From assembly GCF_001906925.1 (NCBI RefSeq), contig NZ_MRWQ01000004.1:248001-312000 (forward strand): a stretch of DNA of 64,000 nucleotides, given 5' to 3'. Of this stretch, positions 54,011 through 62,464 are shown piece after piece (positions within the stretch are counted from its first letter, which is position 1; each line of letters opens with the position of its first letter). The notes below the pieces were generated by a model. The model was given only the letters and a program-made list of their open reading frames with translations. It was not told the DNA's origin and did no database searches. Source of the stretch: Domibacillus mangrovi. GTDB lineage: Bacteria > Bacillota > Bacilli > Bacillales > Domibacillaceae. The position numbers were made by a program, and so were the translations under genes.

Positions 54011-54757
54011 ATGGAAGAAACTATTAGCCTGAAGGAATTGGCGGAAACACTGAAAAAAAGGCTGAAATTGATCGTCCTCATCACGATCACAGCGACGCTC
54101 ATCAGTGGACTTATCAGTTATTTTCTATTAACGCCAATCTATCAAACGTCAACTCAGCTGCTTGTGAATCAGGCCAAAACAGACCAGCAAGTATACAACA
54201 CAGCTGAAGTACAGACGAACCTTCAACTTATCAGCACGTACAACGTCATTATGAAATCACCGGCTATTTTAGACAAAGTATCAGAGAACTTGGCACTTGA
54301 TTTATCAGCCACACAGCTGTCTTCTAAAATAACTGTTCAAAGTGAGCAAAATTCACAAGTCGTCAATATTAACGTACAAGATGAAGATCCAGGCATTGCG
54401 GTCGACATCGCGAATGAAACAGCGCGTGTCTTCCAATCAGAGATCGTACATATTATGAATGTCGACAACGTCAGCATTCTCGCCCCAGCCGAAGTGAAAG
54501 AAAACATGTCTCCTGTAAAGCCCCAGCCGATGCTCAATATCGCGATTGCGACCGTTGTCGGCTTAATGGCAGGTGTCGGCCTTGCGTTCTTACTAGAATA
54601 CTTGGATAACACGGTGAAAACAGAACAAGACGTAGAGAAGTTACTCGGTCTTCCTGTCCTTGGCAGTGTCACGACAATCGAGACCAATGAAGGACCATCA
54701 TCTAAACCATCTTCACAAACAAAACAAGCAGTAAGAGGTGAATCGGTTGGCTCTTAA
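54011..54757 (+). CDS. ywqC: Capsule chain-length/kinase adaptor protein (Wzz type, YwqC)
   Basis: 248-residue membrane protein of the Wzz/CapA family. Two transmembrane helices flank an external loop: residues about 17-38 (LIVLITITATLISGLISYFL) and about 175-196 (IAIATVVGLMAGVGLAFLLEY). The Pro-rich PVKPQPMLNIA motif before the second helix is conserved. The cytosolic tail (EYLDNTVKTEQDVEKLLG) activates the partner kinase in Gram-positive bacteria. It overlaps ywqD by 11 bases. Role: control of polymer length and export with YwqD. Start ATG 54011 follows GGGAGGAAC. Confidence 0.93.
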   Translation: MEETISLKELAETLKKRLKLIVLITITATLISGLISYFLLTPIYQTSTQLLVNQAKTDQQVYNTAEVQTNLQLISTYNVIMKSPAILDKVSENLALDLSATQLSSKITVQSEQNSQVVNINVQDEDPGIAVDIANETARVFQSEIVHIMNVDNVSILAPAEVKENMSPVKPQPMLNIAIATVVGLMAGVGLAFLLEYLDNTVKTEQDVEKLLGLPVLGSVTTIETNEGPSSKPSSQTKQAVRGESVGS

Positions 54758-55457
54758 GCGGAAAAATAAAACACCAGTAGCACCAGGTTCTGCGAAACGG
54801 AAACTCATTACATATACCAATCCAAAATCTCCTATATCAGAACAATACCGGACCATCCGGACGAACATATTATTCTCATCTGTCGATCAGTCGCTTCGCT
54901 CCATTCTTGTCACATCGACGAGCCCGGGAGAAGGGAAATCGACAACGATCGCGAACCTCGCTGTCGTCTTCGCCAACCAAGGCAAAAAAGTGCTGCTCGT
55001 TGATGCGGATATGCGTAAACCGACGATGCATTACACATTCGGTCTGCAAAATACATTTGGCTTAACGAATATTTTAACGAAACAAACAACATTGGAGGCA
55101 ACGGCGGTCCAGTCAGACATTGAAAACCTGTCTATTTTAACATCAGGCCCGATTCCGCCAAATCCGGCTGAACTGCTCGGTTCATTCTCGATGAAAGAAT
55201 TTCTGGACCATTCACTCGAAAAATATGATTTCGTTTTATTTGATACACCGCCTGTTCTCGCGGTAACAGACGCGCAAGTACTCGCCAATCAATGCGATGG
55301 CACGATCCTCGTCGTGAACAGCGGCAAAACAGAAATTGATGGGCTCCAAAAATCGAAAGACTTGCTGCAATCAGCGAAAGCCAAGCTGCTCGGTGTTGTC
55401 TTAAATAACCGCAGTATGAAAGATTCAAGTTATTATTATTACTATGGTAAAGAATAA
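54747..55457 (+). CDS. ywqD: Bacterial tyrosine kinase (CpsD/CapB type, YwqD)
   Basis: Cytosolic BY-kinase of 236 residues that autophosphorylates with its YwqC-type partner and phosphorylates proteins such as UDP-sugar dehydrogenases. Walker A (about 57-66, TSPGEGKSTT), Walker A' (KVLLVDADMRKP) and Walker B (YDFVLFDTPPV) are present, and five tyrosines in a row near the C-terminus (SSYYYYYGKE) are the autophosphorylation cluster. TTG 54747 behind AAGAGGTGA is the start; GTG 54738 is part of the ribosome site. The gene overlaps ywqC and precedes the phosphatase ywqE. Confidence 0.94.
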   Translation: MALKRKNKTPVAPGSAKRKLITYTNPKSPISEQYRTIRTNILFSSVDQSLRSILVTSTSPGEGKSTTIANLAVVFANQGKKVLLVDADMRKPTMHYTFGLQNTFGLTNILTKQTTLEATAVQSDIENLSILTSGPIPPNPAELLGSFSMKEFLDHSLEKYDFVLFDTPPVLAVTDAQVLANQCDGTILVVNSGKTEIDGLQKSKDLLQSAKAKLLGVVLNNRSMKDSSYYYYYGKE

Positions 55458-55556
55458 TGTGCGATTTTGTTAAGTTACCAGAAAGTACTATAAAATTCTA
55501 CAATTTATGCTATAATCAATTTACAATATAGGTTAAAAGGAGGATTGCAAGTCATT

Positions 55557-56312
55557 ATGGTGGATCTTCATAGTCACATTTTGCCAGGACTAGACGACGG
55601 AGCCGCAAATATAGCTGAAAGTGTCGAAATGGCGAAACAGGCAGAGCAGGAAGGCATTCAAATGATTGTTGCAACGCCTCATCATCAAAACGGTCAATAT
55701 GAAAATGAAAAAACAGCTGTGGAAGCAGCTGTTTTAATAATGAATCAACACCTTAATGACGCGAATATTGGTGTGACCATTTATGCAGGGCAGGAAGTAC
55801 GTATGTATGGTGAATTAGTAGAAGATTTTGAAAAAAATAAATTGTTGCCGATTGGCGAGTCAACACATATGCTGATCGAATTTCCATCAAGCGGAATCCC
55901 AGCATTTACGGAACAAGTGCTGTTTGATATACAGCTGCGAGGCATTACGCCCATTATCGTGCACCCGGAGCGCAACATGGCGATCAGTGAAAATCCGGAC
56001 AAGCTGTACAAACTGATTAAAAACGGTGCACTTTCTCAAATAACCGCAGCGTCTATTAATGGTCAATTTGGCAAAAAGATTAAACAGTTATCGATGCAGC
56101 TCATCGAAGCAAACTTAACACACTTTATTGCATCTGACGCGCATAACACGACAACACGCGCTTTCGGGCTTAGGCAGGCATACGACGCAATCGATCCTAG
56201 TTACGCCGAATACTTCAAAGAAAATGCACAAATCGTCCTAAACGGCGGCTACATCACGAAAGAACAACCGTATCACGTTGCCCGCAAAAAAAAATTCCTT
56301 GGCCTATTTTAA
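55557..56312 (+). CDS. ywqE: Tyrosine-protein phosphatase, PHP family (YwqE)
   Basis: Manganese-dependent phosphatase of 251 residues that removes phosphate from the YwqD kinase and its targets. Metal-binding motifs: MVDLHSHILPGLDDGA, VATPHHQNGQYEN, AGQEVRMY, LIEFPSSGIP, IVHPERNM and ASDAHNTTTR. ATG 55557 is preceded by AAAGGAGG at 12 bases. The gap of 99 bases after ywqD contains TATAAT at 55511-55516, so a separate promoter is possible. The next item is a structured RNA and then the epsC-like gene, so the phosphatase ends the regulatory block of the polysaccharide locus. Confidence 0.93.
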   Translation: MVDLHSHILPGLDDGAANIAESVEMAKQAEQEGIQMIVATPHHQNGQYENEKTAVEAAVLIMNQHLNDANIGVTIYAGQEVRMYGELVEDFEKNKLLPIGESTHMLIEFPSSGIPAFTEQVLFDIQLRGITPIIVHPERNMAISENPDKLYKLIKNGALSQITAASINGQFGKKIKQLSMQLIEANLTHFIASDAHNTTTRAFGLRQAYDAIDPSYAEYFKENAQIVLNGGYITKEQPYHVARKKKFLGLF

Positions 56313-56340
56313 TGAAACATGACAGGTAGACTAAAAAGAA

Positions 56341-56467
56341 AACGGTAATGTCTCCTCACCGGTATCAATGGAGGCACTCGGTCACACTGTGGGTTCAGCA
56401 GGACAATCTGAACCTTAGACGCAACTTGTCGTCAATAGTGTGGTGTGAGGACGGGTTAGATGCCCGA
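56341..56467 (+). ncRNA. Candidate EAR antitermination RNA
   Basis: About 125 nt without coding potential but with strong RNA structure: an outer helix CCTCAC (56354-56359) / GTGAGG (56445-56450), an inner helix CACACT (56383-56388) / AGTGTG (56437-56442), hairpins GGTTCAG/CTGAACC (56392-56414) and GACG/CGTC (56418-56433), and CGGG/CCCG (56452-56466). EAR is a known cis RNA of Bacillales exopolysaccharide operons, lying between epsB and epsC and making RNA polymerase resist terminators. This element lies between kinase/phosphatase genes and an EpsC homologue, directly ahead of a terminator, so the context is right. I could not compare it with the EAR covariance model. Confidence 0.55.
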
Positions 56468-56497
56468 TTTATTATCATTCACGCAAATACATGAAAA

Positions 56498-56550
56498 AAA
56501 CAGCTAATAAAAACACATTCATCATGTGTGTTTTTATTAGCTGTTTTTTG
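56498..56550 (+). terminator. Strong terminator between the RNA element and the epsC-like gene
   Basis: A perfect 20-bp stem: 56498-56517 (AAACAGCTAATAAAAACACA) against 56527-56546, loop of 9, then TTTTT. It stands inside what should be one operon, so read-through must be controlled, which fits the upstream antitermination candidate. Confidence 0.88.
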
Positions 56551-56590
56551 TTCCCTATCTATCTATTAACATGAAAGAGGTGAAGAGGTA

Positions 56591-58423
56591 TTGGCGTATC
56601 AAAAAAGAATGTCCTTTTTAATTGGGCTTGATTCAGCCATCGTTTTATTTTCGATTTATATCGGTTACTTTATTTTACATCCATATATGAACATATACAG
56701 TCCCAGTACACTATTGATCAGTTCGATCGCGCTGCTCGCCAGCCACCATTTCTTTGCGGCGATTTACCGGCTGTATCATAAAGCGTGGGAATACGCCAGT
56801 GTGCGGGAATTAATCGCCATTGCCAAAGCGGTCACGTTTTCCATTTCAGCAACAACGATCGTCCAGTTTGCCGCGTTTCAAGACGTCTATATTCGGGTGC
56901 TTCTCGTGACGTGGATGCTGCACATATTGCTGATCGGCGGTTCCAGGTTTTCATGGAGAGTATACCGCGACCGATACATACGCAAACATCACGACGAAAG
57001 AAAGCGGACGATGATCGTCGGCGCCGGTTCAGGCGGCTCCATGGTCGTCCGTCAGCTGTTAACGAATGAAGCAGAATTTGAACCAATTTTGTTTGTTGAC
57101 GATGACCCAAACAAACTGCGCCTGCAAATTCACGGCATTACCGTTGAAGGGACAACCCGTAACATTCCATTGCTTGTCAAAGAACACGAGATCGACAACA
57201 TTATCATTGCGATTCCGTCATTAAAGCGCCAGCAAATCAATCACATTTATGAGCAGTGCGCCAAAACAGATGCGAAAGCGCAAATCATGCCATTAATTGA
57301 AGATGTCATCACCGGCAAGCTGTCCGTCAGTAGCCTTCGCGACGTGGCGGTAGAAGACTTACTTGGCCGTGATCCGATCGAGCTCGACATCGAATCCATT
57401 GCGGAAAACATTACGGGCAAAACGGTGCTCGTCACCGGTGCAGGCGGCTCAATTGGCTCAGAAATTTGCCGGCAAATCAGCATTTTTAAACCGAACAAAC
57501 TCGTCCTCGTCGGCCACGGTGAAAACAGCATTTACCAGATTGACATGGAAATGCGCAACAGTCACGGACATTTGATTGAAATCGTTCCGGTGATCGCAGA
57601 CGTTCAAGACCGCGAGCGCATGTTTGACGTGCTAAATACATACCGTCCGGACGTCGTCTACCATGCGGCCGCTCATAAACACGTGCCGCTTATGGAATAC
57701 AACCCGAAAGAAGCGGTCAAAAACAACATTTTCGGCACGAAAAACACAGCTGAAGCAGCTGCCGAGGCAGGTGTGAAACGATTCGTCCTCGTCTCAACCG
57801 ATAAAGCGGTTAACCCGACAAATGTCATGGGCGCGACAAAACGCGTCGCCGAAATGGTCATCCAGCAGCTTGACCGCGAATCAGAAACAACATTCACAGC
57901 CGTCCGGTTCGGCAACGTCCTCGGCTCACGCGGTTCCGTCATTCCGCTTTTCAAGAAACAAATTGAAGCAGGCGGACCAGTTACCGTGACACACGAAGAC
58001 ATGACACGATACTTCATGACGATCCCAGAAGCATCAAGACTTGTCATTCAGTCAAGCGCACTCGCACGCGGCGGAGAAATCTTCGTCCTCGACATGGGTG
58101 AACCGGTCAAAATTGTCGACCTCGCCCGCAACTTAATTAAGCTGTCCGGATATACAGAAGACGAAATTGGAATTGAATTCTCGGGACTCCGGCCAGGGGA
58201 GAAAATGTTTGAAGAACTGCTCAACGAAAATGAAGTGCATCCAAAGCAAGTCTTTCCGAAGATTCATATTGGGAAAGCAGGGGTTGTGGAAGGGGAGGTA
58301 CTTTGGCGGTTTATCAGCAGTCTTCCTAGTAAGGATACAACTTTATTAAAAGAGCAGTTGATTGAGGTTGCGAATACGAAAGAGGATTTAAAAATGGTTA
58401 TGAAAGAAGCAATCAGTTTTTGA
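56591..58423 (+). CDS. epsC: Membrane-bound nucleotide-sugar 4,6-dehydratase (EpsC/CapD/PglF type)
   Basis: 610 residues. Four N-terminal transmembrane helices (about 10-115), a CoA-binding-like Rossmann domain (about 130-260, RTMIVGAGSGGSMVVRQLL) and a C-terminal SDR dehydratase domain: NAD motif VLVTGAGGSIGSEICRQIS, VYHAAAHKHVPLMEYNPKEA, VSTDKAVNPTNVMGATKR (catalytic region with Met in place of Tyr, as in PglF/FlaA1 relatives) and FGNVLGSRGSVIPLF. It makes a UDP-4-keto-6-deoxy-GlcNAc-type sugar for the polymer. The start is TTG 56591 following GAAGAGG. Homologues follow the EAR element in B. subtilis. Confidence 0.93.
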   Translation: MAYQKRMSFLIGLDSAIVLFSIYIGYFILHPYMNIYSPSTLLISSIALLASHHFFAAIYRLYHKAWEYASVRELIAIAKAVTFSISATTIVQFAAFQDVYIRVLLVTWMLHILLIGGSRFSWRVYRDRYIRKHHDERKRTMIVGAGSGGSMVVRQLLTNEAEFEPILFVDDDPNKLRLQIHGITVEGTTRNIPLLVKEHEIDNIIIAIPSLKRQQINHIYEQCAKTDAKAQIMPLIEDVITGKLSVSSLRDVAVEDLLGRDPIELDIESIAENITGKTVLVTGAGGSIGSEICRQISIFKPNKLVLVGHGENSIYQIDMEMRNSHGHLIEIVPVIADVQDRERMFDVLNTYRPDVVYHAAAHKHVPLMEYNPKEAVKNNIFGTKNTAEAAAEAGVKRFVLVSTDKAVNPTNVMGATKRVAEMVIQQLDRESETTFTAVRFGNVLGSRGSVIPLFKKQIEAGGPVTVTHEDMTRYFMTIPEASRLVIQSSALARGGEIFVLDMGEPVKIVDLARNLIKLSGYTEDEIGIEFSGLRPGEKMFEELLNENEVHPKQVFPKIHIGKAGVVEGEVLWRFISSLPSKDTTLLKEQLIEVANTKEDLKMVMKEAISF

Positions 58424-58516
58424 TCTATATAAATCCTGCTAAACAAATCGACACGTATGAAGTCCTATCGGTCTTGGCGACACTGCTAGTATAACCTAGT
58501 GGAGGAGCGATGAAAC

Positions 58517-59321
58517 ATGAAACAATTAAAGGTGACGAATACACACGGCTCGACAGTAGAAAAGTTAAAAGAATACGAACGTACACTAAAGAATGCCTCT
58601 TCTTTAAAACGAGTCATGGCGGTTCGCTTCGTGATGGAAGGATGCCAGGGACTTGGAGTGGCCCGATCCTTCATGTGCATCGCTGGGGATTTCGCTATAC
58701 AAGACCAACGTACCGCCTGAAAAAGGCGGATGTTGAAAAACAAAAACACTTCCAGCATGATCTGGACATGGTAAAAAAACTTCTCTGATGAGATGATCCT
58801 ATTCTACGCGGACGAAACCCATATTCGCGATTAACAGGCTCTTCATGCGACATGGACTCCCGTCGGAAGACAAAAGCACATTCCCACTCATGGACATCAT
58901 GCGAAAGTGAGCTTATTTGGTGCGGTCAATGCGCAGAGTGGCGAATGATTCTGTATGGAATCCTTTTCCTGTAATGCGGAGACTTTTCTTCAGTTTCTGC
59001 AGTACTTAACAGCTGAAAACAAGGACAAGCATCTGGTCATCGTACTCGACAATGCCCTCATTCATCACGCGAAGCTGATTCAGCCCTTCTTGAAGCAGCA
59101 TGAAGACCAATTAACGCTCCTGTTTCTCCCGCCTTATTCACCAAATTTGAACATGCTGGAGCGTATTTGGAAATGGCTCAAGGGAAAGTGTCATTGCCAA
59201 CCGGTTTCATGCTTCACAAAAAGAAATACGGGCTTCTGTCCGCTCATTTATGGAGTATCTGGCCACTTTTCCAGACAAGGTGCTGCAAAGAATGGGCGTA
59301 GTTCAGATGTTGAAAGATTAA
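58517..59321 (+). pseudogene. IS630-family transposase, broken by frameshifts and internal loss
   Basis: Pieces of one transposase lie in different frames: QLKVTNTHGSTVEKLKEYER (58520 on), YRLKKADVEKQKHF (58708), FYADETHIRD followed by a stop (58803), VSLFGAVNAQSGE then a stop (58910), and MESFSCNAETFLQFLQYL with the DDE core VIVLDNALIHHAK and LFLPPYSPNLNMLERIWKWLK (58955-59190). The end reads KVLQRMGVVQMLKD and stops at 59319-59321. Several frameshifts and stops rule out activity, and much of the N-terminal helix-turn-helix region is missing. It splits the general capsule genes from the polymer-specific ones. Confidence 0.88.
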
Positions 59322-59412
59322 ACGGAATTTATATACTCTATATTAGGGAAACGGGGGTTCTAGAAGGTGAAGGTTTGTGAGCAGTTTACCAGGTGAAAAC
59401 AAGGAGATCAAC

Positions 59413-60687
59413 ATGAATCTTAGAGGTAAGTCTATGAAAAAAATAAAGATTTTATCGAATATTTCATGGACATTTTCAGGGAATATCATTTATGCATTAA
59501 CACAGTTTATGCTTTTATCCGTAATTGCAAAAATTGGAGGGCCGGCAGAAGTAGGGATATTTACCTTGTCTTTGGCAATTGTCTCTCCAGTGTTCTTATT
59601 ACTAAATTTAAGGCTTAGAACTGTTATAGTAACGGATTCTAATGACGATTATAGTTTTTGGGACTACGAGAATTTAAGGAAATTCACAAGTGTTATAGCA
59701 ATATTAATTATTTTAGGTATTGTCATGATTTCGGATTATACTTTTTATATTTACACTACAATTTTAATGGTATCAGTTGCTAAATTATTTGAAATGAAAA
59801 TAGATTTGTATTACGGTTTTTTTCAAAAGAAAGTATTATTTGATGTTATTGCGAAGTCAGTAATAATGAGAGGGATTTTAAATTTACTAGTTGTAACTAC
59901 TATCTATTTTTTTAGTGAGAATTTGATGTGGTCTATGTTGGGTATGGCTATAACTAACTATACTATTTATTCTTTTTACGACAAAAAACACATAAAGAAG
60001 TATATAAATATAAAAAAAAGTAGCAAAAAAGTAAACTTTGTAAAAATTAAAATGTTATTTTTACTAGCATTACCACTAGGCCTTTCAACTTTAATTGGTT
60101 CTTTAAATACTAATGTACCTCGTTATATAATTGAAAACAAGTTAGGTTTATATGAACTGGGTATATTTTCCGGATTAGCTTATCTATTGGTAATAGGTAA
60201 TACACTATTAAATGCAGTTTCTCAAGTGTTTATGCCAAAATTAAGTCAACTTTCAAAAAAAAATGATTATGATAACTTTGAGTCTTTGCTGAAAAAAATG
60301 ATTTTCTCCGGAATGATAATGAGTTTATTGATGATTATTTTTTTTAGTTTTGCAGGAGAACTAGTTTTGACTATTATATATTCAAAAGAATATCTTGAAT
60401 ATACACAAGTTTTAATGATATTAGTTATAGGTGTTTCTGTACTATATAGTTCGGTCTTCCTTGGTACGGCTATAACGGTACTTAAAGAATTTAAAATACA
60501 GCCATATATACATTTTACTAGCCTTATATTTTTAACTTTTGCGTCTTTAATATTAATAGAAAATTATAGGTTAGTCGGAATGGCTTGGGCTTTAGTGATA
60601 GGTTATTTTGTAACATCATTAGGATATTTTTTCATTTTAAAAAATATTCTTAAAAGAAGGAGAAGTATAAATGATACGAATATGTAA
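59413..60687 (+). CDS. Polysaccharide flippase (Wzx type)
   Basis: 424-residue membrane protein with about 12 hydrophobic segments, of the MOP/PST family that moves lipid-linked repeat units across the membrane. The N-terminus ILSNISWTFSGNIIYALTQF and GGPAEVGIFTLSLAIVSPVF, and the mid-protein LPLGLSTLIGSLNTNVPRYIIENKLGLYELGIFS, are typical of Wzx proteins. ATG 59413 follows AAGGAGATC; the frame from 59377 precedes that site. From here to 63.7 kb the DNA is clearly more AT-rich than the genes before, as usual for exchangeable polymer cassettes. It overlaps the next gene by 17 bases. Confidence 0.9.
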   Translation: MNLRGKSMKKIKILSNISWTFSGNIIYALTQFMLLSVIAKIGGPAEVGIFTLSLAIVSPVFLLLNLRLRTVIVTDSNDDYSFWDYENLRKFTSVIAILIILGIVMISDYTFYIYTTILMVSVAKLFEMKIDLYYGFFQKKVLFDVIAKSVIMRGILNLLVVTTIYFFSENLMWSMLGMAITNYTIYSFYDKKHIKKYINIKKSSKKVNFVKIKMLFLLALPLGLSTLIGSLNTNVPRYIIENKLGLYELGIFSGLAYLLVIGNTLLNAVSQVFMPKLSQLSKKNDYDNFESLLKKMIFSGMIMSLLMIIFFSFAGELVLTIIYSKEYLEYTQVLMILVIGVSVLYSSVFLGTAITVLKEFKIQPYIHFTSLIFLTFASLILIENYRLVGMAWALVIGYFVTSLGYFFILKNILKRRRSINDTNM

Positions 60688-61189
60688 AAAAATTAGTAGA
60701 ATATATAAAATTAAAAAAAATCCAATCGAATATGCTAGAAAAATAGGTGTTGATGTTGGAAAAGACTGTAGGTTCCTGGGTATAAAATCCGGGACTTTTG
60801 GCTCTGAACCATATTTGATTAAGATAGGTAATCATGTAACATTAACTAGTGGAGTTCAATTTATAACTCATGATGGTGGAGTTTGGATTTTTCGTAAGGA
60901 AATACAGGATATTGATGTTTTTGGTAAAATAATTGTAGGGGATAATGTTTTTATTGGCATTAGTTCTATAATTATGCCAGGAGTAACAATTGGCAATAAT
61001 GTAGTTATAGGTGCAGGGTCTGTAGTTACTAAAAATATTCCTTCAAATTCGATAGCAGCTGGTGTTCCGGCAAAAGTTATAAACACATATGATGAATACA
61101 AAGTAAAGTCTCTTAGAAATTCTTTGAATATCAAAAACATAGAGCCTGATTTAAAAAAGAAAATTTTAGTTGAAAAATTTTTGAATTAA
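60671..61189 (+). CDS. Hexapeptide-repeat acyltransferase
   Basis: 172-residue left-handed beta-helix acyltransferase of the LbH/CatB-WbbJ kind, predicted to put an acetyl group on a sugar of the polymer. Repeats are visible as KIGNHVTLTSGVQFITHDGG (with the catalytic His), KIIVGDNVFIGISSIIMPGV, TIGNNVVIGAGSVVTKNIPS and NSIAAGVPAKVI. It begins within the 3' end of the flippase gene (ATG 60671 after AAGGAGAAGT), so the two are translated together. AT-rich codon use like its neighbours. Confidence 0.92.
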   Translation: MIRICKKISRIYKIKKNPIEYARKIGVDVGKDCRFLGIKSGTFGSEPYLIKIGNHVTLTSGVQFITHDGGVWIFRKEIQDIDVFGKIIVGDNVFIGISSIIMPGVTIGNNVVIGAGSVVTKNIPSNSIAAGVPAKVINTYDEYKVKSLRNSLNIKNIEPDLKKKILVEKFLN

Positions 61190-61297
61190 ATAAATATACT
61201 GTTATAAAGCCTTATTTATAACTACGAATTGATGAGGGGAAAATTCCAAAGTTACATAATGAAACACCAAGTACATAGAATGTGAGTGATGATCAGA

Positions 61298-62392
61298 ATG
61301 AAAGTACTACAAGTGTTTTCAAAATTAGATAAAGGCGGGGCCGAACTTCGCACAATTGCATTATCAAAGGAATTAAAAAGGCATAATGTTACATTTGATT
61401 ATTTGTGTTTATCTGGGAAAAAAGGATCTCTAGACGATGAATTAATAAAAGAAGGCTCAAAAATTTATTATGTAAAATTGAAAAGTCCAAAATTCTTTTC
61501 GGAATTAAATAATATATTAAAAAAACACGCCTATCATGCTGTCCATTCCCATGTATTATATGCATCTGGTATTATTCAATGGATTGCCAAACGTAACCAG
61601 GTTCCAGTGAGAATTAGCCATTTCAGAAGTACGGGTAGTGGAAAACAAGAATCTTATTTCACTCAAAAAAGAAATTCTTTATTATTGAAATTAATTGTTA
61701 ATCAATCAACTGATATTCTTTGTGTAAGCAAAAGCGTCAAAAAAGCGATCTTTAAACATATGAAACAAATACCAGATCATGTGAAAGTTATGTATAACGG
61801 GTTTTCAGAGGATTCAATTTTCAAAGGGGTTCGTCAAAAAGAAAAAAAAGTCATTATACATGTTGGTCGAATGATTTTAGATAAAAATCATATGAAAGTT
61901 TTAGAGGTTTTTAAAAAAATTCATGATCGTGACAAGGAATTCAGGCTAGTATTAGTTGGTCAAATCAATAATCAAATAAAAGAGAAGTTGGATGAATTTA
62001 TTTCCGAGAACTCTTTGAATGAATCTGTGGTTTTTTTAGGTGTACGTAACGATATACCTGAATTATTAAGTTCGAGTTCTTTAATGATTTTTCCGTCAAA
62101 GAGAGAAGGGCTTCCTGGCGGGGTTCTAGAAGCATTGATTAATGGAATTCCAGTTTTAGGAAGTGATATAGATCCAATAAAAGAACTTAAACAATACTAT
62201 GGAAAATTAGAGTGTATAAATATTAATGAAACATCTAATAAGTGGGCAGAGAGGGCAATGAATTTGGTAAATAAACATAATAAAATAAAGCAAAGTTCGG
62301 AAGAGTTGACTATTCAATTGAGGCAAACTCCATTCTCAATTGAGAAAAATATTAGTGAGATATTTGAGATGTATGATAGAGACAATAAATAA
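61298..62392 (+). CDS. Glycosyltransferase, GT4 family
   Basis: 364 residues with the GT-B two-domain layout: KVLQVFSKLDKGGAELRTIAL at the N-terminus, AVHSHVLYASGIIQWIAKRN, RISHFRSTG, the second-domain start VIIHVGRMILDKNHMKVLEV, LVLVGQINNQIKEKL, FLGVRNDIPELLSSSSLMIF and the donor motif SKREGLPGGVLEALINGIPV. GTG 61286 and ATG 61289 are alternative starts; ribosome sites are weak for all. It is predicted to add a sugar to the repeat unit. It stands 108 bases after the acyltransferase gene, a gap without other features. Confidence 0.9.
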   Translation: MKVLQVFSKLDKGGAELRTIALSKELKRHNVTFDYLCLSGKKGSLDDELIKEGSKIYYVKLKSPKFFSELNNILKKHAYHAVHSHVLYASGIIQWIAKRNQVPVRISHFRSTGSGKQESYFTQKRNSLLLKLIVNQSTDILCVSKSVKKAIFKHMKQIPDHVKVMYNGFSEDSIFKGVRQKEKKVIIHVGRMILDKNHMKVLEVFKKIHDRDKEFRLVLVGQINNQIKEKLDEFISENSLNESVVFLGVRNDIPELLSSSSLMIFPSKREGLPGGVLEALINGIPVLGSDIDPIKELKQYYGKLECININETSNKWAERAMNLVNKHNKIKQSSEELTIQLRQTPFSIEKNISEIFEMYDRDNK

Positions 62393-62464
62393 AAGAAATG
62401 GCGATGGAAATGATAAATCAGTATGAAAAAGATAAAAAATTAAAGAGGGGATACAAAATATAAT

